A stretch of 64,000 nucleotides of DNA from Anisus vortex. Its lineage: Eukaryota; Mollusca; Gastropoda; Planorbidae. Positions 46,601 through 60,019 of the stretch are shown here, piece after piece. Position numbers and translations under genes: made by a program. The first letter of the stretch is position 1, and the number at the start of each line of letters is the position of its first letter. The stretch is taken from contig OX421495.1 of the NCBI GenBank assembly GCA_949126835.1, positions 22,474,315 to 22,538,314 of the forward strand. The letters run 5' to 3'. The notes beneath the pieces were generated by a model. That model was not told the origin of the DNA. It did not search any database and saw only the letters and a program-made list of their open reading frames with translations.

Positions 46601-47541
46601 CAGCGGCCGCAAACCCACGGCACGCGCGCAAGACTTGGCACGCAAAGTGATTTTTAATGGCACGCGAAAGATTTTTTTAATACAGGTCGAAACAACGTAC
46701 CTCAGCATAATTAATGGCTGCTGTTTGCAACGGCTGGTTATATCGCTTTCTTCATTTTTCTTGCATTTCTCGCCACATGTCCACTATCGCCTATAGCTGG
46801 CTAGCTACAGGCTGTATTTCTTAGAATTAGAATAATACTGTTATAATATACTATGTGAGGTCTTTGGCCTATATAGTTTGAGTCTGTTGAGGGACGCGAA
46901 CAGCGTGTTAACCGTTTATACTTATCAGCACAACTACAGTCGCAGCGCCTGTCGACTCTATGGTCAGACATCTATAGTCGCCACACGGCCCACGTTTAGG
47001 GTTGTTGCCGTTAGTGCTTGGATGTGAAAGACTTTCAAATTCATGGACTCATGTTTTCACAACCCATCAAGCCTGACTTGTTTGGTCTTACTTCAACCCA
47101 ATTATATATGGATCTACTTGAGTGGATGCATACTGACCATTGACGACATTCAACTTGGCCGATTTGTGGAAACAAGTCTGAACGGAAGCTGATTAGAAAC
47201 GCTATCTGCTATTTTCAACAACTGAACATCCCACTGTGAAAAATTCATCTGTTTGGAGACTTTTAATATGTTTTATCTTCGGGTTTTGGTTCAACTTACA
47301 CATGTGAGCAGATTTTCTTGGTTCAACTTACACTTGTGATCAAATTAATTCAAGAGCAAATTTAGACTATTTGTCAAACTATTTTAATAAACTATCGAGA
47401 CATGTATTTGTATAAATCGTCGTAAAATCATAAGTAAAAAAAAAAATATAGTCCAGAGGGTAGACTATTAAATAGTCGGCACGCTGAGTTCATTAGAAAT
47501 CCTATTATGGTACACTGCAATCAAAAGGCTACCGATCCCTG
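46601..47541. mobile_element. hAT-like element, intermediate length (0.94 kb)
   Basis: Left end cagcggccgcaaacccacgg with cacgcgcgc and ggcacgcgaaag. Right end gtcggcacgctgagttcatt, tagaaatcctattatgg and accgatccctg. Internal block gcctgacttg..aaacgctatctgc resembles parts of the 12546 and 54621 copies. Confidence 0.65.
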
Positions 47542-48167
47542 ACACAGAGAACAAGCACAAATATTTCATTCAATGTTAGAAGACAAGAAACGATGTAAAC
47601 AACGATGAGTCTTATACATTACACACTGACTCACGTTTTATCTTATTAGTATTTTTCTATCAATTGTTTTAACAGACAAAGGTGTTAAGGCCTTAAGATG
47701 GGTTATTTTAAAGTCTTTGCTTTTTCCGTTGCAAAACAAGGACCAATGAGAGATTGACGTTAGGACATATAACAGCTGTTGATAACATTGTTATGTGCAG
47801 TCCAACATCTCAGGTCGATATTTAGACCATGTATTTTTGTCCGTAAACTTTAGGCCCTATTCAGTTGGTCAATATTATGTCTAGATCCTAAGCAGTCTGT
47901 TGGTCCATATTATGTGAAAAATCGTTAACGCGTTTGATATTTTTTTTTTAAATTAACGTAAATGATAAAGACTATGTGATTCGTCTACATAATATAACTA
48001 GTAATAAACTTTTAATCTGAACTATTCAACGTGCTGCTCAAATAAGTATATGTTGTCAGTATGATCCACGCCATGAACTAAAAACATAATACTGTAACAT
48101 TAATTGTGATTATCATCTTTTGTTTTGCATTTAGATTCTATCGAAATTTTTTTTATATACTTTAATA

Positions 48168-49804
48168 GAGCGTTTGCAACGGGCGGAGCTTAAGTTTTTT
48201 AGTGACGTCATTTGTAAATAGAAGCCACTTACTTGAGGAACAAATATGGCGAAGTTGTTCTTTATCATGCCAAATTCACATATGAATATTTGCTATTCTA
48301 CTTAAAAAATAAGGAGGTAAATAGTAGTAGATCATCTTCCTAGTACAAGAGAAAGCCTGGCATGGTATTTTTCCAACGATTTTCAACATTTTACGCCCGA
48401 TTTATAGGCCTACACTTTTAATGTTTCGTAGGCTATGCTAAGTAATAGGCTAGCATAGGTTCTCAACGGGGGGCGGTGAGAAACTTTAGGGGGGCGCTAA
48501 CATTCCCGGGGGCGATTGGGGGGCGGTGAAGGGCAAGTGGGCGGTTCAAACGTACCTGATATATTTTAACACCTCAGCTATTTGAATCGATTAGTTTTTT
48601 TTGGAGAATGAAATGTGATGTAAACGCAAGTGCTGCTAAATATGTGATACCCCCCAACAGTATGCCTACATATTATTATATTAATAAGAAATAGGAATCG
48701 CAGTGACTTTTCGATGAAGTATGGCTATGTATTTGGCAAATATAGTGTGCGACCAGCTGGTCCTGTGGTTGGTTCACCCGACTGTCAACCCTGCTGGCCG
48801 ATCACTGTCGCCTAACATATAATAATATTATTGATATTTTGATCTCAGTTTTACCGAGATGCCCTTAATGTGATTAACATAAAGAGCAATATTGATGGAT
48901 TGGTATTAACGTTAAGCGGTATAGATAAGTAGTAATCATACAAACTGGGTAGTTATTGTAATGCTTGAAAATATACATATAAATTATTTAGTCATATTAT
49001 ATTTATATATTTTTCAAATATTTTTAACAGTTTGATCATTTCAAAGTTATAAATTGTAAGACTTTTATTTTTTATAAAAGAAAAAAAATTATAAATATTA
49101 GCTAAAATAAAACGGGCTAATTATCTCCCTTTAACTAAAATGTTTCCATATTTGATTCAATAGTGATGCCAAAAAAGTTCCGTTTTGTAATATAACAAAT
49201 ACCTACAGCTTTTGCAACCAAAATTGAAACGAAAATAGACAATTTGCTAGCAACACACCAGGCAAACGATTCGCATTAATATTGATTTATTTAAACCTTT
49301 TGTTAAGGCAATTTTTTTATCTATTAATTCTTACAATATGTTTACTTTTCAGTTTAATTTAAAGATAATTAACCACACCAAAAGTTTAGTCGGCTAAAAA
49401 AATTGTGGAAACTATAGTCCAGATGGGCGGAAGGGGGGGGGAAGAGTGGGTGCGAAAAGAAAGTTGGGGGGGGGGGGGCGGTGATCGGAAAAAAATTGTA
49501 AAAGGGGGCGGTGAGCCGAAAAAGGTTGAGAACCTATGGGCTAATGGCTAAGTAGGGCAGCTACGATGCCAAGTGATAGTGTTTGTGAATATCTAGTCAA
49601 GTCACTAATAGGCTCACATCGTCTATGATCTATGTCTATGATAATAGGCCTAATACAGCTTAAATCTTAATAGGACTTAAAACACAAAACATGTAAAAAA
49701 AAGCTCGAGCCTATATAAAACTTTATTATTACAGCGGCCATTGTACACTACTACACAAAGTAAACAAAAATCACGTGCTTTTTGTCACGTGATTGCAAAC
49801 GCCC
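48168..49804. mobile_element. TA-flanked TIR element (GAGCGTTTGCAA family), copy 1, interrupted
   Basis: Left gagcgtttgcaacgggcgga, right gtcacgtgattgcaaacgccc, with TA on both sides (48166-48167, 49805-49806). It shares its outer parts (gtgacgtcatttgtaaatag, gctaatggctaagtagggca, cacgtgctttttgtcacgtg) with the copy at 54962-55539. It is 1 kb longer because another element (48458-49534) sits inside. Confidence 0.75.
48458..49534. mobile_element. TIR element nested in the GAGCGTTTGCAA element
   Basis: ggttctcaacggggggcggt at the left and ggcggtgagccgaaaaagg-ttgagaacc at the right are inverted repeats flanked by TA. The empty site is visible in the copy at 54962-55539. The interior contains blocks also seen in the hAT-like elements (gatctcagttttaccgagat, tctccctttaa). 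Confidence 0.7.
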
Positions 49805-49840
49805 TATAAGTCTAATAATTTGAATTTTATTGACAAGGAC

Positions 49841-50297
49841 TTAAAGACCAAGTGAAGAGGTTTTTCTCAAAGGAACGAGATTTGGAATAGCCTCATACGG
49901 CAGTGACGTATCACAAGGGAAATAAATAAATAAAAATAGACGCTATAAATCTATATTTAACCATTTTGTTAAAAATAAGAACCGGGAAAAGATTCAAAAC
50001 ATGTGGCAATAGATTCAAAACACGTGACAATATTCATTTTTCCTAGTCGGAATCCTTTATGTTACGTCACTTTCCTATATTGCCGGAAATAAAAACATCT
50101 CAAATGGCTACGAGATTTGGAGTAATCATCCGAAAAACACACACATTTAAGTGCAAATATTGAACTAATTACTTAAAATGTATCTTTGATATTTTGTATA
50201 AATGTTTTTTTTAACATTCAGATACTGAATACACTATTTACTATCAAAATCAAATGTTAACTCAATTTTGATAAAAAGCTCTTCACTTGGTCTTTAA
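49841..50297. mobile_element. 457-bp MITE derived from the TTAA element
   Basis: TTAAAGACCAAGTGAAGAG is perfectly inverted at the right end (21 bp with the flanking AC/GT). The interior matches the subterminal regions of 21979-26852: gagatttggaatag and ggctacgagatttgg with the acacacacattta block, both in inverted orientation. Both genes are deleted. Confidence 0.8.
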
Positions 50298-50299
50298 GT

Positions 50300-51860
50300 C
50301 TTGCCCTTGTTAAGGTGCAGCTAAGTTGATATATTTTGAGATCCCAACCTTACTGAGATTTCCTATAGTGCGGAATTAAGGCACTACTCAATTGCATTAA
50401 ATCAGTAGAGATGCCAAGTAACCGTACAAACTGGGTAGTTAATGTTGTGTTTTAAATGAACGTACTGTTTCTTTAGTTGTATAATATTTGTATAATTGTG
50501 AAACTATTTTTATAGTTTAATAATTTTTTTTAATTGCATGCCATTTATGTCTATAAAATAAAAAAAATGACCATAATAGAAATATTAGTGCAAAAAAAAA
50601 AACAAAAAAACAACAGGTTACTTATCGCCCTTTAATTAAATAAAATTAAATAAAGGTTTTCGTTTTGATTTTACTAATGTTTAACAAGTTTTGTTTTTAA
50701 CTATTATTACTTATTAATTATTTTTACTTTGTACAAATCCAGCATTAAGATAATCATTTCAAGATGTAACTGGGCATATAAAATTATTTTACATTTAACA
50801 GCTGTGCATATATATTTTCTGCATTAGATCTAATAGTTTAAGTCGATTTAAGAATATTTTTAAACATTCATAGTTACAACAATTAATTAATATAATAATA
50901 ATATATTAGCATCTTGTTTTTATTACTTAAAAATTGTTCTAAAATTAATTACATTTATACTTAAAGAAAATTAGCATAAAAGCTCTTTTGAATGCAATAA
51001 GTTTGAATCAAGTATCAATTAATGAGCGCCATATCTTTTAATGTTCTTGCTAATTGTTCAATGTCAGGTACATATTAAGTCACTTCTGATTGGTCAAATG
51101 TAAAGGACCTATATAAAGTTATAGGCTTATACGGCTGTTATGTACACTAATAAAAATCAATACACAGGTGTAATTTGAACCAAAAGCTGAAAGTAAAGCA
51201 AATACCTAAAAGCTATTTAATAGCAGACGACTTTACTAAGCTGCTTCCTTCCAGATTTTCCAATAGTTGTCATAATGTGAAGCCCGTTTTTGGAAGTTTA
51301 AAATTAATCCAACTTACTGATTTTTAAATCACCAAAAAGCCTTCACTAATAAAAAATCCAGATCTAAGTGTTTTAGTAAAATCAAGCCAGTCAGGCTTAA
51401 CGTGGTATCAACTCGTATCAAAACATGTGTCCACGAATCTGAAAGTCGGGTTAAAAAAAAACTCCGAGTCGATTGCTTCAATGTACTTCAGGAAAATCCC
51501 ATCTATCTTAACCCTTCCCGTACCGACCTACTTCTATCTATGCTGCCTTCAGTTCCGCTATATACGCGCCCGGTACTGTAAGGGTTAATATGTCTTAAAT
51601 TAGAGAAGTAGTTAAAAGTAAAAATAGTAATTTCATGGCAAGATATGTTTAGTTTCAATGCAAATTCATTTCACTGGTCTAATAGTTCAAGTGCTGTTTG
51701 ACACTGTCCTTGTAAATGCAAGTTACTTATTATCGTCCAGTGAAGATGAATGTAATTACTGTTACACAAGTTCAAGCATTATATTCTTCTTTAAACGTTC
51801 AGCGCGAGGCTTGAGTGTATTATTTCATAGTGAACCAAACTCTAGAGAGATGACAGAAGA
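50300..51860. mobile_element. hAT-like element interior, ends unclear
   Basis: Shares tgagatttcctatagtgcgg, gcatctt..tttaacagctgtgcat and the 51150-51760 region (ccttccagattttcc, tgcaaattcatttcactgg) with the 54621-56914 element and, inverted, with 20120-21030. No clean termini were identified. Confidence 0.5.
51508..51588. mobile_element. 80-bp MITE with TTAA ends, second copy
   Basis: Inverted relative of 31101-31180: TTAACCCTTCCCGTACCGAC at the left and CGGTACTGTAAGGGTTAA at the right. Confidence 0.6.
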
Positions 51861-51884
51861 CTCGGGTTTGTAACGATGCACACT

Positions 51885-52045
51885 TCTACACACTAACACA
51901 CACACACACATCCGTACACTCATGTACACACTCACACACACCTATGTACAAACGTCCACACACTTAGATAAAACAGACCTGTCAACACATCTACAAACTC
52001 AGACGCATCTAAACACCTCCACAGACACACAAACACACACACACG
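51885..52045. repeat. Degenerate CA-rich repeat
   Basis: acacac and cacaca phrases mixed with tctacaaac and similar. Confidence 0.7.
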
Positions 52046-52371
52046 GGGTAGAGTTTGTATCCAGTACTGTGACAACCGATAATCTTTTGTTTTTTACTTT
52101 AAGCTTGAGTTATTCAATGCAAGCAATTCTAATCTCTTACTTAATTGTGCCTTTCGCCCCACCTGGGACATATGTCGCCAACAAGAGTCCTCCAGGTATT
52201 CCGATCTTGGGCCAATTTATCTATCTGACCCCAGTTAATCCCTAGCTTTTTAACATCAGTTGCCATATCGCGCCTCTAGGTGTTTCTCGGCCAACCCCTT
52301 TTCTTTTTGCCAAGTGAGCGCTTGCCGAGTGACTGTATGTCAGTTTTTTTAGGGTGAGGACTTCTAAGAAT

Positions 52372-52525
52372 CTAAATAGACGATAAACAGAAGTCGTTAG
52401 CCTTTGCACGAATTTCTGACTAGACGATAAACAAAACTGGTTAGTCTTTGTACGAATTTATAAATAGACGATAAACAAAACTCGTTAGTCTTTGTAAGAA
52501 CTTCTAAATAGACGATAAACAAAAC
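52372..52525. repeat. 44-bp tandem repeat (about 3.5 copies)
   Basis: tagacgataaacaaaac followed by tcgttagtctttgtaagaa, repeated with modest divergence. Confidence 0.85.
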
Positions 52526-53035
52526 GTGTCGTAGACCTACAAACTCTCTTTATTTAAAATGTTCAATTCAAATTAAATGTGTATTTTTTTATATTGTTTA
52601 GATGGTGATCTTACGTTGCAGTAATAGTGTTCGTTTATCTTTCGGTTTTGTGTTATTTACATATATTGACCCTTGGCATGTTCCCAACGCTTTCACTTCA
52701 GACCACCGCGCGACATAAGTATGTAACAATAATAATGTACATAGAAGTAAGCAGAAACGTTTGTACAATTGAGTCATTCACTCACTCTTCCCTCCCACCC
52801 CTCCAAACACCATTCTCTACCCCATCGCCCCTTTCCTAGTTGATGTTAGCAAATGTTTCTATTTTCATAGGAAGGCTTACAACTAATAAAGCTGAACACT
52901 TTATGTAAACATCAGAGAATCCGCAAACGTAGAGTGAATGAAAACCTAGAGTATAAATGTTTTCAATTTTGTTTACGGAAAGAAGGTTGTTTGAAGTTTA
53001 AAGAAAAAGGAAGGTGATTGTATATAGAGACTCTC

Positions 53036-53125
53036 GTGTGCAATTATTTGACTTTCGCTTGCAAATATTTGACTTTCGCATGCAATTATTTGACATTCGC
53101 GTGCAATTATTTGACTTTTTACATG
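53036..53125. repeat. About 21-bp tandem repeat (four to five copies)
   Basis: gcaattatttgactttcgc with variants gcaaat, cattcgc. Confidence 0.8.
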
Positions 53126-53417
53126 TAATAGCTTGACCCTCACTTTGTAAGCTAACAACTTGAAGCAAAAATGTCACAAGAACGTGCTGAGTGTCGTGTG
53201 CAAAAAAAAATACCAAAGCAAAGGGTTTTAAAACAGGAAATCTCTTCAATGGGTTTCGCTCTAGTGATTCTAACAATAACATTGAATCGGACTTCATTGA
53301 ATGTGTACCTTCACTAATTACTTTTGTAGCCTAGCTGGACTATGGAGTGAAGCGATTTCAATAGATACTCTACTTAAGTTAAATTGTTTCTCCTTCGTTA
53401 AGTAGTGCACTTTGCGG

Positions 53418-53700
53418 CAAGGTGGCCGAGCGACAGCGCGTTTGGGATCTCACAATAATAATTCGGCAGCACATTCGACTGGCGTACCGAAGGTCCTGAG
53501 GTCGAATCCTGGTGAAGGCTAGGGTTTGTTCCCGGGACTGGAGGGTGTCCTTGACTCTACCCAGCTCTGATGGGTACCTGACATAATAGTTGGGGTAAAG
53601 TAAAGGCGGCTGGGCATTGTGCTGGCCACACATCACCTAGTATGCCGTGGCCACAGAAACTGGTGAACGCTGCTTCACCGACCCTATGGATCAATTTGGT
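53418..53700 (+). mobile_element. tRNA-like SINE with an extended 5' end
   Basis: aaggtggccgagcgacagcg (A-box), then a second related start gcagcacattcgactggcg about 50 bp later, and gaggtcgaatcctggtgaag (B-box). Conserved body ctctacccagctctgatggg, cggctgggcattgtgctgg, ggtgaacgctgcttcac. The A-box region looks partially duplicated. Confidence 0.75.
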
Positions 53701-54084
53701 CCGACGTGATACGCTACTTTTTTTCAAAAGTAGGGTACTCGTCGGTAACGGATGAGAGGGGTGGGTGGGGTGGGGATGGAGACAAACACTACTAATGGGC
53801 TACCCCTCCCCCCCCCTCCCAAAAAACAAACAAACAAAAAAAAAAACCTTTATCGTTACCAAAGCTAACCTTTATATAAATCAACAATAAAGAAAGTTCA
53901 TAATATTTATGTATTGTGTAAATTAAACAATTAGTGTTTGCTATATTTTTATTTAAATTTTATTATTCTTAGAAAGATATTTAATTAATCATAAAATTAT
54001 GAAAAAGAAAAGTTAATATAAATACATATTTTGTTCTATGTCGTGAAATAAAGATAATCAAAGAATAAATAAATGAGTAGGACT

Positions 54085-54229
54085 CAGGGCTGTGGAGTCG
54101 GAGTTGGAGTCGGAGTCGAAGACTCGGAGGATATTTTGATACCTGGAGTCGGAGTTGGAGTCGGAAGTACAAAAAACGGAAAAGTCGGAGTTGGAGTCGG
54201 AATATTTATCTACCGACTCCACAGCCCTA
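54085..54229. mobile_element. 145-bp MITE (GGGCTGTGGAGTCGG)
   Basis: cagggctgtggagtcggagt at the left is inverted at the right as cgactccacagccct. The interior is ggagtcggagttggagtc-type repetition. Confidence 0.7.
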
Positions 54230-54620
54230 GTAGGGTTACAAGTGAGCTGAAGCATTATTTTTATTATTATTATTATTATTAACCCTGCAATTATTATATA
54301 TTGACACCCGTGAATGGTAGTGGAGTCTAAAGGAACTAACTTGGTCCAGTGATATAGGTAGAAGTAAGTAGTGGTCATATATTTGTTTACCGGTAATATA
54401 GTCACAGTAATGCGTGTTGACCAGGCGGTGTCAGTAAGCAGGGGGTTTGGTAAACACATGCCGTGGTATGGGTCCAAATTCTTGTCATTATTGTCCATTT
54501 TACTTGTAACTTGCAATTAATATCGTTTGTAAGTAATTCGACTATTTCACGAGTAGCATTACTAGTTATTTATTACAATGACGATATGCTAATACCGTAA
54601 GCACTTTTCATAGTTTAGAA

Positions 54621-56914
54621 CAGGGGTCGGCAACGTTTTGCTAATGTTGTGCCAAACTAGGATTTCTAAATCCTTCAGCGAGCCAACAACCTGCTCTATT
54701 ATAATGGTTTTATTATTTTGTATAAGACAATTAATTTAACTCCGTGGCAAGACCAAGGCCAAAAACAAAGGAGATTTGTAGAGAAAATAGTTAAAGCGTT
54801 TTAATATTTAAAAAAAATTTACGTGATAGTGATTATCATCCTTTTTATTTGCATTTATACCAAATACAATATTTACTACTAATTTTTCACATGTATGGTA
54901 ATTATTTTACAAACATGATCATTTGGATGTCAAGATGAAAAGAAACTAGCAACTGCTAATAGAGCGTTCTCAATAGGCGGAGCTTAAGTTTTTTAGTGAC
55001 GTCATTTGTAAATAGAAGCCACTATTGAGGAACAAATAATATGGCATATAGTGAAGTTGTTCTTATCATGCCAAATTCACATATGAATATTGGCTATCCT
55101 ACTAAAAAATAAGGAGGTAAATAGTAGTAGTGAAGATAAATAAATTGATTAATGTGATTAGGCTAGGGCCGGCTAGACCTATTTACACTTTCAATTTCAC
55201 TTTATAGGCCTACACTTTTAGTGTTTCGTAGATTAGGCTAATGGGCTAATGGCTAAGTAGGGCAGCTACGAAGCCAAGTGATAGTGTTGGTGAATATCTA
55301 GTCTATTCAAGTCACTAATAGGCTCACATCGTCTATGATCTAATAAAATAGCCTATTTTATTTAACAGACATAATACAGCTTAAATCTTAATAAGACTTA
55401 AAGCACAAAACATCATTTTAAAAAAGCTCGAGCCTATATACTATGTGAAACTTTATTAATACAGCGGCCATTGTACTTGTACACCACTACACAAAGTAAA
55501 CAAAAATCACGTGCTTTTTGTCACGTGATGCAAACGCCCTATATTGATTGTGGTTTGGTCTCAGTTATAACTGAGATTTTTATTTGATCTGTTAGATCAA
55601 GTATAGGGTCAGAGATTATTGTTAAGCGGAATAGATACACAGTAATCATACAAACTGGGTATTAATGTAATGTTTAAGAAATGAGCATATAATGTTTTAG
55701 TGATATAATATTTATGTAATTTTCAACTACTTTCAAAAGTTTGGTCATTGGAAAGTTATGTGTTGTAGGCCATTTAGATTTTTATAAAAGAAAAATAAGA
55801 AATATAATATTAGAAATATTAGCGCTAATAAAACGTGTTAATTATCTCCCTTTAATTAAAATAAAGTTTCTAAATTTGATTCAATAGTGATGCCAAACAA
55901 GTTCTGTTTTGTAATATAACATATATTACAAAATGTAACTGACTAATTATTATTTCTTTTTATAATTCCAGCATTGTGGTATTCATTACAAGATTTAATT
56001 AGAGAGATACAATTAATTTACGTTAAACAGTTGTAAATAAACATTTCCTGCATTAACTGTTAGTCGATTTAACCTTAAGGAGATTATCTTTTAAACATTA
56101 GCCTCATAATTACAACAACTGCATAGTATAATGCTATTAAATTTATAATAAAAAAAAATTGTTTAGAATAACTTATATATATGTTTAATTATAGAAGATG
56201 AGCATAAAAATTATTTGAAATGTAATTAGTCTGTGTACATTAATTAATCTTGCTCTTCGCTAATTTATAATGGCAGATACATATTTAGTCATTTCTGAAT
56301 AGTGAAGTGTGAGTGACCTTTTGAATGCTTAACACAGCTTTCATGTGCAATAAGTATTGTTCACAAGTGTAAGTTGAATATAAAGCTGAATGTAGAGAGA
56401 ATAAAAGGCCTAGCAGTTGAGAATAGCAGATGACTTTCTTAAGCATCTCCCTTTCAGATTTTCTCGCAAATTGGCATTTCGATGCCCATTAATTTTGGAT
56501 GTTTAAAATTCTCCTGGCAGCGTTTAAAAAATCGTCAATATCCCTCCACTTAAAATACATCCACATGAAAAAATGAGTCCATAAATTTGAAAGTCTTGCC
56601 TTTGTTTAGAAAACTCCGCTTTGAGTGCTTCGAACTATATATTAAAAAGCCCAACTATATATCTTAGTATATGCCTTAATACAAAGAAGTACGTATAGTT
56701 AATTGTTTTAAAACTGATTTCACTCAAGATATAAGTAAATCCATTCCAGTGATCTAACAGTTAAAGTGCTGTTTGACCCCGTCCTTGTAAATGTAAGTTC
56801 AACCCACTGAAATATTCGCTCTGTCATTCAGAAACATCGGCTTCCACAGTCAGTTTTCCTCATTCAGAACCGGAAAATAAAGTTTGGCACGCGTGTCGTA
56901 GGTTGCCGACCCCT
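54621..56914. mobile_element. hAT-like element (2.3 kb) containing a nested element
   Basis: Left caggggtcggcaacgttttg, right cacgcgtgtcgtaggttgcc and gacccct. The interior is shared with 12546-14695 and 48458-51860. It contains the TA-flanked element 54962-55539. No transposase found. Confidence 0.75.
54962..55539. mobile_element. TA-flanked TIR element (GAGCGTTTGCAA family), copy 2
   Basis: gagcgttctcaataggcgga to cacgtgatgcaaacgccc, with TA on both sides (54960-54961, 55540-55541). It is the uninterrupted counterpart of copy 1 and itself lies inside a hAT-like element. Confidence 0.8.
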
Positions 56915-58555
56915 CTCAGTAATGAGAGTATGAGTGTATTTTCACACCTGTACTCCATTTCCAACAGGTTGTCTGTTATTGATTTGACTGAAATATCTAT
57001 AAAAAAAAGTTTACTAATGGTTATTAACCTGATTGTTTTGCTTAGTGTTTGAACTAATGATATAGAAAAGTGGAAAGCAGACTTGGTAAGTTGTATGTAC
57101 ACACAATTAATAAGGAAAATATTGTTGTCAACTACCGCTATGTATATGAATAATTGAAAGCCCCACGATTGTGGGCAAGCGAAGCCTCACAGATCAATAC
57201 CATCACGTGATGCCCCTGACACCTACCTTCAGACATTGATCCTCAATCCTCACTGCCCTCCCCTCCCCCAACCACTCTACCTCATGCCACCCTACATCCT
57301 ATCTGGAATATTCTTGCTGGCATTTTAATGCGGTCGGAATCTTGCATCTGCGGCCTCAGTGATGATACTGCTTTCCCCCACACCGCCCTCCCATCCCCTC
57401 AGGGTTTTTCTTACGCATCTTGCCCCTTCCCAAAAGCCCTGTGCTGTTGATTTGTTTTTTCGTTTTGTTAAATCCAATGACCTCTTAATTTTCTAGCTGC
57501 AGTTTGGTGTCTGGTCACGGTGCGGCTACTTACGATCGCCATGAGATGTATCCCACTATTTAGTCTTGCGACAGACGGCTCACATTGTGAGTTTAATCAC
57601 CCCCTCCCGCTATCCCCCATTGTTCATCAATATACCTGTCTGAAAATGTGACATACAAGCCGCATACTCCACAAGAACAGACATATAATATTCTGTCCGT
57701 TTGCTCCATATAATGAATTGATTTGATGTATTGTGTGTGGAGGGGTGAGGGGGGTGAGAAGACCATTGCGAGTAAACACACGATGTATGAATCCCTAAAA
57801 TATAGATCTAACATTTAATACAATCTTTTTATTGAGCTTGAAGTTTTTCTAGACCACATTGAGCTATTCAATGGCATGCTGTGAGGAATCGATTACTCCA
57901 ATATTGCAAACACACACACACACGTTTCTTTTGTCCGAATAGGTTCGCGCGAATATATAATATATAATGTATTCCACACGTCCAGGTATCAAAGCAGCCA
58001 TCGATTCCCGATACCTCCCTCGCCGCTCCGCAAACCGATACACCTCGCTGAGACCACTGGGTGCATCCATTGTTTATACCAGAGAGAGGAGAAGAATAAA
58101 GACTCAGAAACTCGATTTACCCCTCGTGTCTTAATACAAACACGAGACCCTACTTATCAATATTACACGAGGCGGTCGCCGGGACCCATAAAATCAATAT
58201 AATTACATAAAGAAAAAAAAATAAAGACCTAGACTCTGTAAGGGGATGCTTTTGTTCAATTGAAATATATTGCGCTCAGATCTTCGCTGATGATGATGTT
58301 GTTTTTAAGAAAATTGGGGGGGGGGGGGGGGGGGCAACTGTTAGAGGTTCCAAATTTAACACATATTAAAAAAAAGAAACAATTATAATTAATTATTAAA
58401 CTTTAGATTACGCGCACACAAACAATAAAAACGGAACAAGTCTTGCTTACTCAATATAACTATCCGCCTTTCTATCGGTCTATCTATCAAACGACATTTG
58501 TTTATTTAATGTTTTGTAAAGTTTTGCGATTATTTGTTAGCTATATAACCTTTTT
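56915..58555. other. Intron 1 sequence without recognised elements
   Basis: Contains a CA run (57909-57922) and a poly-G run (58316-58334). Open frames are short and unsupported. Confidence 0.5.
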
Positions 58556-58690
58556 TAGCGTAGAGAATTATATCCATGTTCTTGGTTGTTTGTTGCTCAA
58601 TGTTAAACGCGCTCTGAGCTTACATTACGGCATGTTTGTTGACAGCACTTTGCAGATAGGATTGTTATTATTAACAAAAAATAAAACGTA
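58556..58690 (+). mobile_element. LINE 3' tail fragment
   Basis: Shares tccatgttcttggttgtttg, ttgctcaatgtt and cgcgctctgagc with 7300-7530 and 14104-14290. Confidence 0.7.
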
Positions 58691-59189
58691 CAAAACAAAA
58701 CTAAATTAAAAAAAAAAAACTTAGAAAAAACAACAAGAGTACTGTGTATTAATAAAAACAAGAAAAAACATAAAACCTCACCACAAAGATTTATGCGGGG
58801 GGGGGGGGGGCTTCCACAATTTTCTTTTGTAACTCTTTTTGTTTTACGTTTGTATTGTAAATTGTAAACCTAATTTTTTTTTAATTGTCGCCGGAAAAGT
58901 CTGGAGTTAATTCCTTGTTAAATGCTTTTATTTAATTACTGTTATAATTGTTTTTTTTTTAATTTCTATAAGCCGTGGCGATTGGTGCGTTCGACAGAAT
59001 TCAATTTAAGACTACCCCCCCCTCCCCTTTTATTTCCTCCGCTGCAGACACTCAAGGGACGAAATCGATTGTTTACTGTAGGCCTACTGATTGAAATCAG
59101 TTGAAAGAAACCTAGACATGTCTGAAATAAATAATAATATGGGTTGATACTTCTTGGTGTCGTTTTTTTGTGTGTGGTGTCGTGGGTTG

Positions 59190-59815
59190 TTAGATGTGTC
59201 GTGTGTCTTTAGTGGTGTCGTGGGTTGGTTAGTGGTGTTTCGGGTTGTTAGTGGTTTTGCGGGTTGTCAGTGGCGTCGTATGTTGTCAGTTTAGTCGTAG
59301 GTTGTCAGTGGTGTCGTGGGTTATTCAGTGATGTCGTGGGTTATTCAGTGATGTCTTGGGTTGGTCAGTGGTGTCGTGAGTTGGTCAGTGGTGTTGTGGG
59401 TTGTTAGTGGTGTCATGGGTTGTCAGTGGTGTCGTGGGTTGTCAGTGGTGTCATGGGCTGTAAATGGTGTCATGGGTTGGTCATTGGTGTCGTAGGTTGT
59501 CAGTGGTGTCGTGGGTTGTTAGCGGTGTCTTGGGTTGTCAGTGGTGTCTTGGGTTGTCAGTCGTATCGGGGGTTGTCAGTGGTGTCATGGGTTGGTCAGT
59601 GTTGTCATGGGTTGGTCAGTGGTGTCGTGGGTTTTTAGTGGTGTCGTGGGTTGTCAGTGGTGTCTTGGATTGTTAGTGGTGTCATGGGTTGTCAGTGGCG
59701 TCGTATGTTCTCAGTGGTATCGTGGGTTATCAGCGGTGTCGTAAGTTGTCAGTGGTTCCGTGGGTTGTTAGTGGTGTAATGGGTTGTTGTGTCGTAGGTT
59801 GTTAGTACTGTCTTT
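59190..59815. repeat. About 19-bp minisatellite, irregular
   Basis: About 33 units of ggtgtcgtgggttgtcagt with many substitutions and length changes (17-20 bp). More diverged than the other arrays, so older. Confidence 0.93.
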
Positions 59816-60019
59816 AGTTGCTTCTGAGTTCTGATGTCTACGTCAACTTTGATACTCAAATTACACATTTTTTTTAGTACACACCCAGCGTCTGCGAATT
59901 TGTCAAGACAGCTCGATGCTTTACAGTTAACAGCCTACAGTTAACGTAAAAATTCAGTAAATTTCCTACCTATGTAATTGGATGAATATTGTGATCATTG
60001 AGGTGTATTGTGTGTGTGT

